Assembly (NCBI GenBank): GCA_019421365.1
Contig: JAHZFJ010000003.1
Location: 62,001 to 126,000 of the forward strand
DNA: 64,000 nt
Reading direction: 5' to 3'
Origin: Lachnospiraceae bacterium
GTDB taxonomy: Bacteria > Bacillota > Clostridia > Lachnospirales > Lachnospiraceae
Part shown: piece by piece, positions 16,359-25,704 of the stretch
Position numbering within the stretch: the stretch's first letter is position 1
Layout of the letters: every line of letters starts with the position of its first letter
Translations under genes and position numbers: made by a program
The notes under the pieces: generated by a model
Told to the model about the DNA's origin: nothing
Databases searched by the model: none
Seen by the model: only the letters and a program-made list of their open reading frames with translations

Positions 16359-17507
16359 TTACTGATGTTTCTTTTCATTATATTCCTTATGTTTTCGTAT
16401 ATTAATAATATCATTGGTAATATAACGTATGTCATCAATAATACCGTCAAACATACCTGCTTTATAGAAATTAACAATTATCATACCAATTGGTATTCCT
16501 AAGATAATTCCTAGTAATCCTTTTATCTTATATCCTACATACATAAATATCAAAGTCTCCATTGGACTGATTCCTATACTATCCCCTACTAATTTAGGTT
16601 GAAGAATCTGTCTTACAACCTGACATATAAAATAGATAATTAGTAATACAACTGCCCGGACATAATTACCCGTTACTAATTCTACAACTGCCCATGGCCA
16701 CAAAACTGCTCCTGTTCCAAAGAAAGGAAGGAAGTCTAAGAATGCAATTCCAAGTGCTAATAATATTGAATATCCAATGTTCATAATCTCAAAACCAAGA
16801 AACAAGATAAAAGTGATGACAAACATAATCTTAATTTGTGCCTTAAAATATCCACCAAATGCTAATTTAAAATTGTCAGCTATCATCCTAATCTTATCTC
16901 CCCATGATTCAGGAATAAACTTCTTTAGTTGTATCGACATTCTTTCTCTTTCTGCAATGAAAAAATATGCAGACATGATTGTTATAATCATCATGAATAA
17001 AAACTCTGCCGCATTCTTAACCAACAAGCCAGCATCACTTATTGATGGTAATTCCATCTTCTGTACAAATGTATTAACATATGTGCCAATATTATTTCCT
17101 AAGTTATCAATGAATCTCTGTAAACCAACTGGAAAGGCTTTATACACAACCTGCAGATTGTCTTGAACTTCCTTTACTTGAAGATTAAGTGTTTCATATA
17201 GATTGGGTAAATCAGCTATAAACGATACACTCTCACGAACCAACACACTGATTATTAGATAGATTACCCCTATAATAAGCGCTAATACAACTATAATAAC
17301 AATTGCTGAACCATGTCTACGAACAATCTTCAATCGCTTTTCTAAAAATTTAACTACAGGATTGGCTATTAAAGCAATAACATATCCTATGACAAATGGC
17401 AAGAAGAATGCTATTAGTTTAGGTGCAACAAAGATTAATAAAAGTGCGATTGCTATTGTAAGTAATAAATCGATTGCTATCTTCTTATATATATTAGGAT
17501 TCTTCAT
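16359..17507 (-). CDS. ytvI: AI-2E family transporter, YtvI-like membrane protein
   Basis: A 382-residue polytopic membrane protein of the AI-2E/PerM/YtvI family. Hydrophobic segments lie at about 10-30, 33-52, 66-90, 155-180, 215-245, 250-275, 285-305 and 320-350. The family pattern LGIAFLDFLPFFGTGAVLWPWA is near residue 250, and QPKLVGDSIGISPMETLIFMYVGYK is near 310. YtvI is a sporulation membrane protein in Bacillus; other members move small molecules, so the substrate here is open. GGGAG precedes ATG 17507. It is the last gene of a run from 20802 (aminotransferase, hisC, DUF368, ytvI). Confidence 0.85.
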   Translation of the reverse strand: MKNPNIYKKIAIDLLLTIAIALLLIFVAPKLIAFFLPFVIGYVIALIANPVVKFLEKRLKIVRRHGSAIVIIVVLALIIGVIYLIISVLVRESVSFIADLPNLYETLNLQVKEVQDNLQVVYKAFPVGLQRFIDNLGNNIGTYVNTFVQKMELPSISDAGLLVKNAAEFLFMMIITIMSAYFFIAERERMSIQLKKFIPESWGDKIRMIADNFKLAFGGYFKAQIKIMFVITFILFLGFEIMNIGYSILLALGIAFLDFLPFFGTGAVLWPWAVVELVTGNYVRAVVLLIIYFICQVVRQILQPKLVGDSIGISPMETLIFMYVGYKIKGLLGIILGIPIGMIIVNFYKAGMFDGIIDDIRYITNDIINIRKHKEYNEKKHQ

Positions 17508-17568
17508 CTTCTCACTCCCAGTCCCTAGGGAAGGGTCTAAAACGCCCCGACACCTAGATTAACTCCTA

Positions 17569-18432
17569 TCATTCAGCTTCTCCGCCGCCTAAAAAATACG
17601 ATACTGTAATACCTGCTATACAAGCTATAATTCCAATAATAATATTTGATGCCTTTGGACTACTTACCCCACTACTCATTAGTACTGCAAAAGGCGATGC
17701 TGCAACTAATCCTATAATTCCATAGAATGTTACAGTTTCAAATCTCTCAAACAAGAATGTAATTAATTTAGCAATAATTATAATTCCCAAAAGAACACCT
17801 ATTATAAAAGGTAATAAGATGATTCCATTATTAAATATCAAAACTAGATCAAAATCCTTTAAAGCAGATACACATTGACTTACCATATCAATAATTGGTT
17901 GATAAAAGCCAATTAGCATAAGTATCATTGAACCGCTAACTCCTGGTATAACCATTGTAGCCGAGGCTATCATACCAACGAAGAATAGCGTAATAATCAT
18001 CTTTGGTGATGAATTTAATACAACTGTAGTACCTTCATTTCCTTGTAGCAATTGAAGGCCAATTATTAATACAAAGAAAAAGACGAAAGAAATTGCATAC
18101 GAGATCTTAAATCCCTTATTCTTTACCTTCTTAATAAGAATTGGTATACCACCAACAATAAGTCCTATGAATCCAAGTGACGTCTCTAATGGTCTTTTTT
18201 CAAACAACATCTCAATAACGACACTTAGTGCTGCTATGCCAATAAGTGCTCCTATTATATAAGGAAACAGATACTGCATACTCTTCTTAAATTGCTTTCT
18301 GATATTAGTAACCGCATATATAATCTTATCGTAGATTCCCATAGAAACTGCCATTGTACCGCCACTAACTCCAGGAATAATATTGGCTATACCAATTATA
18401 ACACCTTTTAAAAACTCTTTTATAAATTTCAT
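17569..18432 (-). CDS. DUF368 membrane protein, probable undecaprenyl-phosphate translocase (PopT-type)
   Basis: A 287-residue protein with about eight to nine membrane segments and the two DUF368 repeats: GIANIIPGVSGGTMAVSMGIYD at the N-terminus and a second SATMVIPGVSGSMILMLIGFY near residue 160. The DUF368 family includes PopT, which recycles undecaprenyl phosphate across the membrane for cell-wall and teichoic-acid synthesis. That fits the surface-polymer genes elsewhere in the window, but the assignment rests on the family. An AAAGGT site precedes ATG 18432. It is between hisC and ytvI on the same strand. Confidence 0.88.
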   Translation of the reverse strand: MKFIKEFLKGVIIGIANIIPGVSGGTMAVSMGIYDKIIYAVTNIRKQFKKSMQYLFPYIIGALIGIAALSVVIEMLFEKRPLETSLGFIGLIVGGIPILIKKVKNKGFKISYAISFVFFFVLIIGLQLLQGNEGTTVVLNSSPKMIITLFFVGMIASATMVIPGVSGSMILMLIGFYQPIIDMVSQCVSALKDFDLVLIFNNGIILLPFIIGVLLGIIIIAKLITFLFERFETVTFYGIIGLVAASPFAVLMSSGVSSPKASNIIIGIIACIAGITVSYFLGGGEAE

Positions 18433-18545
18433 AAATCTAGTTTACCTTTCAACACTTACAGCATAAGTTTACTGATTATTTTATTGAGAGTTATGAATAC
18501 TTAGATTATTGCACACTATTCTCTGTGCTATACCTAATCTACATA

Positions 18546-19604
18546 TTACATAACGTACTCTCGTATTGCCACAAGTAGCGAATCCATCTCTTCTCTAGTT
18601 CCAATTGTGATACGTAGATAATTACTAATGCGAGGATTACTTACAAAATTTCTAACAAAAATATTCTGTTTTCTTAACATTTCTAATAACTCTACTGCCT
18701 TCACAGTTTTATGTGTTGCAAAAACAAAGTTTGTTTTAGATTCCGTACATGTAAAACCTAGTTTCTTAAGCTCTACAATTGTTCGTTCTCTTTCCTCTAT
18801 AATCTTCTCAAGATTTCCTCTAAAATACGCATCGTCTTTAACCGCTTCTACTCCTAGATATAATGAAGTTTGATTCATAGTATAGGAGTTATACGAATAT
18901 TTAACATCATTAATAACCTTTATCAGATCCTTGTTCCCTATACAATACCCTATACGCATACCTGCCATTGATCTAGCTTTTGAAAAGGTTTGTACAACAA
19001 GAAGATTCTCATATCTATCAACTAATTCAATGGCAGATTTCCCTCCAAAATCAATATAAGCCTCATCAACAATTACAATACTCCCCTGATTATGTTGTAT
19101 TATATCTTCTATAAATGTAAGATCCTCATAAATACCTGTTGGAGCGTTCGGATTTGCTATTACGATTCCTCCGTTTTCTTTATAATAATCTTCTCTATTT
19201 ATACAAAAATTCTCGTCAAGTGTAGGCGTCTCATAAGGAATTTTGTATAGATCAGCCCACACTTTATAGAAAGAATACGTAATATCTGGAAACAGAATAG
19301 GCTTGTCTGAATTAAAGAAACTTAGAAAAGCCATTCCTAGTACATCATCAGATCCAACACCTACAAATACCTGATTCTTGTCCACCTGGTAATAATCCGC
19401 TAAAGCCTCCACTAATATATCTGCTTTATCATCTGGATAAAGACGTAACTTGTCTACGTCAAACTCATTCATTGCCTTTAACACACCAGGTGCTGGTGGA
19501 TATGGATTCTCGTTCGTATTAAGTTTAATCATCGTATCAAGTTTAGGTTGCTCACCTGGTACATATGGTTCTACTTTTCTAAAGTTTTTCTCCCACGCTC
19601 TCAT
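18546..19604 (-). CDS. hisC: Histidinol-phosphate aminotransferase-type enzyme
   Basis: A 352-residue PLP-dependent class I/II aminotransferase. N-terminal IKLNTNENPYPPAPGV is the HisC signature, VANPNAPTG-type and IVDEAYIDFGG motifs follow, and the Schiff-base lysine is in TFSKARSMAGMRIGY (about residue 210). It makes histidinol phosphate from imidazole acetol phosphate in histidine synthesis. No other his genes are nearby, so it may be a HisC-like enzyme with another amino-acid role. The RBS is AGGGGGAG before ATG 19604. It follows another aminotransferase by 13 bases. Confidence 0.9.
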   Translation of the reverse strand: MRAWEKNFRKVEPYVPGEQPKLDTMIKLNTNENPYPPAPGVLKAMNEFDVDKLRLYPDDKADILVEALADYYQVDKNQVFVGVGSDDVLGMAFLSFFNSDKPILFPDITYSFYKVWADLYKIPYETPTLDENFCINREDYYKENGGIVIANPNAPTGIYEDLTFIEDIIQHNQGSIVIVDEAYIDFGGKSAIELVDRYENLLVVQTFSKARSMAGMRIGYCIGNKDLIKVINDVKYSYNSYTMNQTSLYLGVEAVKDDAYFRGNLEKIIEERERTIVELKKLGFTCTESKTNFVFATHKTVKAVELLEMLRKQNIFVRNFVSNPRISNYLRITIGTREEMDSLLVAIREYVM

Positions 19605-19617
19605 CCTGCTCTCCCCC

Positions 19618-20802
19618 TTACTTATATTCTTTCGCTAGTTTTTCAAATCCCTCTAATGCTCCTGTTACTTTACTATGATCCACACAGTATGCAATTCTGC
19701 AGTATCCTGGACAACCAAATGACCTTCCTGGCACTATTAATATGTTATATTTCTTTGCTGCATTAGCAAATGCAAGGTCGTCTCCACCTAACGCTTCAAT
19801 GAATAGATAGAACGTTCCCTGTGGTTTAATACAACGATATCCAAAAGCAGTTAAATTGTTATATAACACCTCTCTATTGCGATTGTATATCTCTACATCA
19901 ACTTTCGCATCAATACATCTAGCAATTACGCGCTGCATTAGTGAAGGGGCATTCACATATCCTAAGATACGATTTGCAACATTAACAGCTGCTATAACAT
20001 TCTCATAATCGTCCATTTCACTTGGCAGTACGAGATAACCAATTCTCTCACCAGGCAATGATAGGGATTTGCTATAAGAATAGCCTACTACTGTATTCTT
20101 ATAATACTTGGTCAAATACGGTACTTCAACCCCATCATAAACAAGCTCTCTGTATGGTTCATCTGAAATTAGATATATACTTGTCCCATATTCTTTTTGC
20201 TTTTCTTCAAGAATTTCTGCTAATTTACAAATTGTTTCTTCGCTATATACAACACCTGTTGGATTGTTAGGTGTATTTATTATTACTGCTTTTGTCTTAG
20301 CAGTAATCTTCTCCTTAAACTCTTCTAGGTTTGGTTGAAAATCTACCGTATTCGGGGATACTTCCACTAATAAACCGTCGTAGTTACTTACATAGCTACG
20401 ATATTCTCCGAAGTAAGGTGCGAATACAATTACCTCATCTTCTTTGTTAAGAAGTGCTTTAAAGATTACATTGAGTCCCCCTGCTGCACCTACTGTCATA
20501 ACGATATTCTCTTCTTCGAATGACGTTCCTTGCGTGTTATTAATATGTTTTGCGACTACTGCCCTTACATCTTCATAGCCCGAATTATTCATATACCCAT
20601 GAACAAGATTAGGACTCTCATTTGTAATGATATCAATAATTGCTTCTTTTACTTCTGCAGGTGGTTCAACACTTGGATTTCCGATACTAAAATCATATAC
20701 ATTCTCTTCTCCATATATGTCTGATAATTTCTTACCTTCTTCAAACATTGCACGAATGATGGAACTATTCCGTACTAAGCCTACCATCTTTTCTGAAATC
20801 AT
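19618..20802 (-). CDS. Class I PLP-dependent aminotransferase (aspartate-aminotransferase type)
   Basis: A 394-residue fold-type I aminotransferase. It shows DFSIGNPSVEPP near the N-terminus, INTPNNPTGVVYS, YLISDEPYREL with the PLP-ring aspartate, and the PLP lysine in YSYSKSLSLPGERIGYL. The C-terminal GRSFGCPGYCRIAYC contains the substrate-binding arginine. This subgroup in Clostridia is annotated simply as a pyridoxal-phosphate-dependent aminotransferase; the amino donor is uncertain. An AGAGGAAAG site precedes ATG 20802. First gene of a four-gene operon with hisC, DUF368 and ytvI. Confidence 0.9.
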   Translation of the reverse strand: MISEKMVGLVRNSSIIRAMFEEGKKLSDIYGEENVYDFSIGNPSVEPPAEVKEAIIDIITNESPNLVHGYMNNSGYEDVRAVVAKHINNTQGTSFEEENIVMTVGAAGGLNVIFKALLNKEDEVIVFAPYFGEYRSYVSNYDGLLVEVSPNTVDFQPNLEEFKEKITAKTKAVIINTPNNPTGVVYSEETICKLAEILEEKQKEYGTSIYLISDEPYRELVYDGVEVPYLTKYYKNTVVGYSYSKSLSLPGERIGYLVLPSEMDDYENVIAAVNVANRILGYVNAPSLMQRVIARCIDAKVDVEIYNRNREVLYNNLTAFGYRCIKPQGTFYLFIEALGGDDLAFANAAKKYNILIVPGRSFGCPGYCRIAYCVDHSKVTGALEGFEKLAKEYK

Positions 20803-20853
20803 TGCTTTCCTCTTTTCTATGTTAATATAATTATTTACCTATAATTACACTTT

Positions 20854-20883
20854 AGTATAGCACAGTATCTATGTAATAATCAA
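20854..20883 (-). promoter_or_regulatory. Promoter of the aminotransferase operon
   Basis: TTGATT (20878-20883) and TATACT (20854-20859), spacer 18, on the minus strand, about 50 bases before ATG 20802. Confidence 0.65.
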
Positions 20884-20911
20884 TATTTCTCATCAATATA
20901 AACAAGTGGAA

Positions 20912-20952
20912 AAGGTTATCAAAGCACTACTCTCAGCCACTTTGATAACCTT
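20912..20952 (-). terminator. Terminator of the zinc-ribbon gene
   Basis: AAGGTTATCAAAG (20912-20924) pairs perfectly with CTTTGATAACCTT (20940-20952), 30 bases past the stop at 20984. Confidence 0.85.
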
Positions 20953-20983
20953 ATCTATTTTTCTATTCTTAGTCTCTTGTTGG

Positions 20984-21247
20984 CTACTGTTCTCCCATGT
21001 CATGAATCTCTCCACCACATTTGTCGCAGAAGTCAAGCCCTTCAAGTGTTAAACCTCCACAATCAGGACATATGATTTTTTCAGGATATATAACACGTTC
21101 CACAACTTCATACTCTTCTGTTTCTTCATTGCTATCTTTTGTACTATTACCCTTTAATTCAATTGTTGCTGAGAACTTAGGTTCTAGATTCTTTCTTCCT
21201 TCCAATCGACTAGTCCTATCTTCTCTCTTCTTCCATACAAATCTCAT
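20984..21247 (-). CDS. Small zinc-ribbon protein (87 aa)
   Basis: A basic, charged N-terminus is followed by an acidic linker and one C-terminal zinc ribbon, CPDCGG ... CDKCGG (residues about 60-80). Such ribbons bind one zinc and usually mediate protein or nucleic-acid contact. GGGAG precedes ATG 21247. The gene starts 26 bases past the stop of the TIM-barrel gene and both share the terminator at 20912-20952, so they probably form an operon. Function not known. Confidence 0.75.
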   Translation of the reverse strand: MRFVWKKREDRTSRLEGRKNLEPKFSATIELKGNSTKDSNEETEEYEVVERVIYPEKIICPDCGGLTLEGLDFCDKCGGEIHDMGEQ

Positions 21248-21273
21248 AACTTCTCCCGTATTGCATCCCTCAT

Positions 21274-21951
21274 CTAAATAATGTACTTTTCTCCTCGGTA
21301 ATTATTCATCATCTTCTTAAAGATCTCGCCACTACTCGGTGGCGTAAATGTAATTGCGTTCGCTCCCGCGTCAATTGTTCTTAATATACTATCCTGTGTA
21401 GGTCCTCCAGTAGCGATGATTGGGACATCAGGAAACTCTCTTCGAATATCTGCAACTATTTTAGCTGTATTCGCTGCTCCTGACACATTCAGTATTGACG
21501 CTCCACTTTCTAGTCTTTTCTCAATATCTGTTTTTTCTGAAACTACGGTTACTACAATTGGAATATCGATTTTACGGCTCAAGTATTCTAATGTTTCATT
21601 GGGTGTTGGTGCATTGACTACTATCCCCATTGCGCCTTGGAATTCCGCATCTTCTGCTAGATTTGTTACTCGTTTTCCAGTTGTTGTTCCTCCACCTACT
21701 CCACAAAACACCGGAACATCAGAACAGTTAATAATAGAATGCGTAATTATTGGCTGTGGTGTGAACGGATAAACTGCTATTACTGCATTCGCATTACAAT
21801 TACGTATAATTGCAACATCCGTTGTGAAGACCAACGATTTAATCAATTTGCCAAAAATCCGTATTCCACTTACCTGTTCAATGACCTGAGGTACACGAAC
21901 CATATGTTTCCGAAGGTTACCATCAATTTCAGGAATATTATATTTCTCCAT
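21274..21951 (-). CDS. TIM-barrel protein of unknown substrate
   Basis: A 225-residue alpha/beta-barrel protein. It has the phosphate-binding C-terminal pattern of ThiE/TrpF-like barrels: VPIIATGGPTQDSILRTIDA and AITFTPPSSGEIFKKM. A glycine-rich GVGGGTTTGKRV lies near residue 90, and central strands are MGIVVNAPTP and IPIVVTVVSE. Similar Clostridial proteins are loosely annotated as hydrolase, without real support. ATG 21951 has AAGGAAAG upstream; the frame runs eight codons further without a better site. It probably forms an operon with the zinc-ribbon gene. Enzyme activity is inferred only from fold. Confidence 0.7.
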   Translation of the reverse strand: MEKYNIPEIDGNLRKHMVRVPQVIEQVSGIRIFGKLIKSLVFTTDVAIIRNCNANAVIAVYPFTPQPIITHSIINCSDVPVFCGVGGGTTTGKRVTNLAEDAEFQGAMGIVVNAPTPNETLEYLSRKIDIPIVVTVVSEKTDIEKRLESGASILNVSGAANTAKIVADIRREFPDVPIIATGGPTQDSILRTIDAGANAITFTPPSSGEIFKKMMNNYRGEKYII

Positions 21952-22110
21952 ACTCACTTTCCTTCCTTCGTCCAAGCCTGTATCTTTATTATATCCTTTT
22001 TTTCCAGTACTTTCAATTCATTCCTTACTAAGTTTTGTTAAATTTATATGAATTCACTCAACCTTCGCACTTAAAAAACCTCATTAAGAGTAAGCAATTG
22101 CTATATATTC

Positions 22111-23829
22111 TCACACCGTTGTACGTAGGGAATTGAAAGTATTATAGACATCTAATTCTCCATAGCCCCATTCAGGATTTGGATAAGTCATATTACCGCG
22201 CCTAGCTCCACGTACCAAGAAGCGATTTATCTTAAATCCTGACATTGACACATCATTCTCTAAAACAATCCCCCATTCTAGCAATAGAGCAACAGCCCCC
22301 GCAGTTAAAGCCGTTGAAATACTTGTTCCTGACATAGATGTATATCTACCATTTCCTGCAGGGCCATATACCTCTACCCCTGGTGCAACTAAATCCGGTT
22401 TTACGAATCCTTCAACAGAAAAACCATGACCAGAATTCACATACAAACTGTCTGTTATATGATTATATGCCCCCAATGTAGTCGCTCTTCTTACATATCC
22501 AGGTGAAGTAATGGTTGTTTCAGGATTCGGTTTAAGAAAATACGTCTGATCTTTAATAAAATCATGAATTGGTAACCACATGTTATAATTCTGATCCCCA
22601 TCATTCCCCCTATATACTCGTACCTTCCATATACCAGCAGTAGGGGTAACAAGACGTATTAGAATTAATTCATTCCCACTTTGCATTTCTGAGAGTTCAT
22701 AATATACATAAGCTTTCGTTGGTTCAAGTAGAAAACTGATTCGTTGTCTTTGGTTTAGTCTTGCTGGAATTCGGTCGATATATTCTCCCCCCGGCGAAAT
22801 TAAACCAATAGAAAATGTATGTAATGGCCCCGCCCATAATTCCATTACAAAACCTTTCTCATCCTTGGCAACATTAATTTCAACATCCTCATACTCAAGG
22901 CCTGAAGCAATATTACCATGATAGTGATGTCCACGATTTCCTTCATTACCTCCCGCTATAGTTGTACATAAACCTACAAAGGCCGAAAACGAATCCACAT
23001 AGTCCTCTAAGTAAGAATCTCCATTGTGATCACCAAGACTTGTTCCTACCCCAATACATATCACTAGTGGCCGCACTAACTGTTCTGCCAACTTCAATAA
23101 ATAACTAATGGCTAACATTAAATCATTCTCTTGGTAGCAAGGAACTCCATCTGGTATCTGATAAAAATCTTTTATATATTCTTTTGCCTCTTTTAACTTA
23201 ACCATTGCTATACTCGAATTAGGTGCCACTCCTGAGAAATCATTTCTTAAATCTTCATTCCCTGCCGCCACCCCTGCCAAGTAAGTACCATGTCCGATGG
23301 TATCAACACTTGGAACTATACTTAATGGGTCCTCACTTGAAAGTGCTCGATTTATATCATCTTCAGTATAGGTTGTTCCAAATCCAAATAAATTATTAGT
23401 ATCACTCCCAGGAATCGTCTGATCCCAGATTCCCGCTATCCTTGTGGTATTATCACCTTGTATAAAGATGGGATTTTGATAATCAATTCCAGTGTCAATA
23501 AAACCAATAAGTATATCCTGACCTCGTAAGTTCAGATAAGGTTGACGCCTCACCCTATTCACTCCGATTGCCTCTAATGCAGACTGATCCATTAGTCCAT
23601 ATACTTTAGGAAATGATCGATAGCCAAATCTTTCAAAGGAATGCATTACATCTCCTCTTCTTTCTACATATATTGCTTGATACCTACTACTGATTCGCTT
23701 AATACACTCATAATTGTACAAGGTCTTAAGTTCTTCTGATCCTCCAATTGCCTGTATAATATAATCAGCATAGTCATTTGAATATATAATATCTTGGCAT
23801 GCTTGAAACGTTACTAAATCAGTTGCCAT
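22111..23829 (-). CDS. S8 family subtilisin-like serine protease (Csp-like)
   Basis: A 572-residue subtilase with an intact triad: Asp112 in IGFIDTGID, His180 in GHGTYLAGVAAG, and Ser near residue 500 in MSGTSISTALTAGA. Residues 1-95 are a prodomain-like region rather than a signal peptide. A beta-rich insertion (about 300-430) between the His and Ser motifs is typical of the clostridial Csp proteases, which process the spore cortex hydrolase SleC during germination. The germination role is inferred from similarity; no sleC or other csp gene is beside it. It stands alone; a terminator follows the preceding clpX-like gene. Confidence 0.85.
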   Translation of the reverse strand: MATDLVTFQACQDIIYSNDYADYIIQAIGGSEELKTLYNYECIKRISSRYQAIYVERRGDVMHSFERFGYRSFPKVYGLMDQSALEAIGVNRVRRQPYLNLRGQDILIGFIDTGIDYQNPIFIQGDNTTRIAGIWDQTIPGSDTNNLFGFGTTYTEDDINRALSSEDPLSIVPSVDTIGHGTYLAGVAAGNEDLRNDFSGVAPNSSIAMVKLKEAKEYIKDFYQIPDGVPCYQENDLMLAISYLLKLAEQLVRPLVICIGVGTSLGDHNGDSYLEDYVDSFSAFVGLCTTIAGGNEGNRGHHYHGNIASGLEYEDVEINVAKDEKGFVMELWAGPLHTFSIGLISPGGEYIDRIPARLNQRQRISFLLEPTKAYVYYELSEMQSGNELILIRLVTPTAGIWKVRVYRGNDGDQNYNMWLPIHDFIKDQTYFLKPNPETTITSPGYVRRATTLGAYNHITDSLYVNSGHGFSVEGFVKPDLVAPGVEVYGPAGNGRYTSMSGTSISTALTAGAVALLLEWGIVLENDVSMSGFKINRFLVRGARRGNMTYPNPEWGYGELDVYNTFNSLRTTV

Positions 23830-23905
23830 AGTTAATGTTAACCTCGAATAGTATTTTATATTATTCTATTCGATATTAATTTGATTGAATCTTGTTTCAT
23901 AAGAA

Positions 23906-23936
23906 AAAGGCAATTTCACAAAATGAAATTGCCTTT
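23906..23936 (-). terminator. Terminator of the ClpX-like gene
   Basis: AAAGGCAATTTCA and its complement pair over 13 bases around CAAAA, starting 12 bases past the stop at 23949. Confidence 0.88.
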
Positions 23937-23948
23937 CTATAATAGTCC

Positions 23949-25409
23949 TTATTCAGCTATTAAAGGGGTTATACAACCTCTCATCTCTATAACAGGTCCA
24001 CCCTTTTTCTCAATATAGTCTCTTGTAATAGTAACTCGACCTATATTATCATCCTTTGGAATCTCATACATAATGTCAAGCATGAAATCTTCAATAATCG
24101 CACGTAGTGCTCTTGCCCCAGTCTTTTTCTCTAAAGCCTTTTCAGCAATTGCTTCTAATGCACCATTGTCGAATACTAAATCTACCTCATCTAATGCAAG
24201 TAATTTCTTGTATTGTTTCAATATTGCATTCTTAGGCTCTTTTAATACTTCCACTAACATCTCTTTTGATAAACCTTCTAAAGAGTAGATAATTGGAAGA
24301 CGTCCGATAAATTCAGGTATCATACCAAATTCTCTAAGATCATCTACAGTAACTTTTTGCAAAAGATTTGCTTCCGTATCATATTTATCCTTAAGTTCAG
24401 CCCCAAAGCCAATTGATGATTTCTTGTTCAATCTTGCTTTAATAATCTTCTCAAGTTCAGGGAATGCACCTCCACAGATAAATAAGATGTTCTTCGTATT
24501 AACGGTAGTAAGTGGAACCATTGCGTTCTTATTTGTTGCTCCCACAGGGACTTCAACTTCAGCACCCTCTAGTAACTTTAACATACCTTGCTGAACACTT
24601 TCGCCACTAACATCACGATTTGTTGTACTCTTCTTCTTCGCAATTTTATCTATTTCATCAATAAAAATAATGCCACGTTCTGCTTTCTCTACATCATTAT
24701 CAGCTGCTGCTAATAATTTAGAGATAACACTTTCAACGTCATCTCCAATATACCCTGCTTCTGTTAAAGCGGTAGCATCCGTAATTGCCAATGGTACATT
24801 CAACAATCTGGCCAACGTCTTAACTAGATATGTCTTACCACATCCAGTTGGTCCAATCATAAGCATGTTAGATTTTTCAATTTCTATATCATCCATTGCA
24901 TTAGCTGCAACACGTTTGTAATGATTGTAAACCGCTACAGATATTACTTTCTTGGCATGTTCCTGTCCAATAACGTAATCATCTAACTGACTCTTTATTA
25001 TATGAGGAGCTGGGATATTCTTAAGATCTATTGTTTTCGTATCCTCTTTCTTCTCTTCTTTTTTCTTCTTTAATTTCTGACTCTTTGGGATTTCATTCTG
25101 AATTCCACTAAAGTTCATCATAGGCCCGAGATTCATCATATCCATATAAGGTACGCTACCAGAATTAATAGAATCAAATGTCTTTTGCATACAATCAGAG
25201 CATATACAGATATTGTTTGGTATATGAATCATCTTACCAACTTTGCTCTCTGGTCTACGACAGATGTAGCATATATCTTCATAATCGTCTTTGTATTCTT
25301 TTTCTTTATCAATTGTCTTCTTATCTTTTTCAGAATCTTTTATTACTTTTTTATCTTCTTTATTTGATTCTGTTAGATTATATTCTATATCTTTATTCAT
25401 ATCATCTGA
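23949..25409 (-). CDS. clpX: ClpX-like AAA+ unfoldase, divergent paralogue
   Basis: A 486-residue ClpX-family ATPase. It has an unusual charged N-terminal extension (1-45), then a C4 zinc domain (Cys48, 51, 71, 74). A Lys/Glu-rich linker with a Met-rich patch follows, then the AAA+ core: Walker A GPTGCGKT, pore loop GYIG (GYVG in standard ClpX), Walker B IIFIDEID, and sensor motifs. The ClpP-docking IGF loop is present in SSIGFGAE. The RKH loop that standard ClpX carries before ILFICGGAF is missing and replaced by ATNKNAMVPL. It is longer than usual (about 420 aa) and not beside clpP. It is probably a second ClpX with different substrate choice; an operating partnership with ClpP is inferred. 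GAGGAG supports ATG 25409. Confidence 0.9.
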   Translation of the reverse strand, partial: SDDMNKDIEYNLTESNKEDKKVIKDSEKDKKTIDKEKEYKDDYEDICYICRRPESKVGKMIHIPNNICICSDCMQKTFDSINSGSVPYMDMMNLGPMMNFSGIQNEIPKSQKLKKKKEEKKEDTKTIDLKNIPAPHIIKSQLDDYVIGQEHAKKVISVAVYNHYKRVAANAMDDIEIEKSNMLMIGPTGCGKTYLVKTLARLLNVPLAITDATALTEAGYIGDDVESVISKLLAAADNDVEKAERGIIFIDEIDKIAKKKSTTNRDVSGESVQQGMLKLLEGAEVEVPVGATNKNAMVPLTTVNTKNILFICGGAFPELEKIIKARLNKKSSIGFGAELKDKYDTEANLLQKVTVDDLREFGMIPEFIGRLPIIYSLEGLSKEMLVEVLKEPKNAILKQYKKLLALDEVDLVFDNGALEAIAEKALEKKTGARALRAIIEDFMLDIMYEIPKDDNIGRVTITRDYIEKKGGPVIEMRGCITPLIAE

Positions 25410-25508
25410 CATAAATATCTTCTCCTCTAATATAGTTACCACTACAAACATTTGTAGCCCTAAAGTAACCAATTTACTCTTTTATCAACTTCCAACTATG
25501 TACATGTT

Positions 25509-25537
25509 ATTATAACGTACTGATTCTTATAGTACAA
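25509..25537 (-). promoter_or_regulatory. Promoter of the ClpX-like gene
   Basis: TTGTAC (25532-25537) and TATAAT (25509-25514), 17 bases apart, on the minus strand, about 100 bases before the start codon. No CtsR or CIRCE site was recognised. Confidence 0.75.
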
Positions 25538-25704
25538 GATTATAATTCTTAAATTTTATTAAAATAAATACGTGATATTTTCCTATTAGTACTCTATTTA
25601 TCACTATTCAACCTTCGGTTTCATAGCAACAATTTATTCTCATGTGACAAACTGAATTAATTATGCTACACTTATAACTAAGCAACCAAGCTTGGAGGTT
25701 TTTT

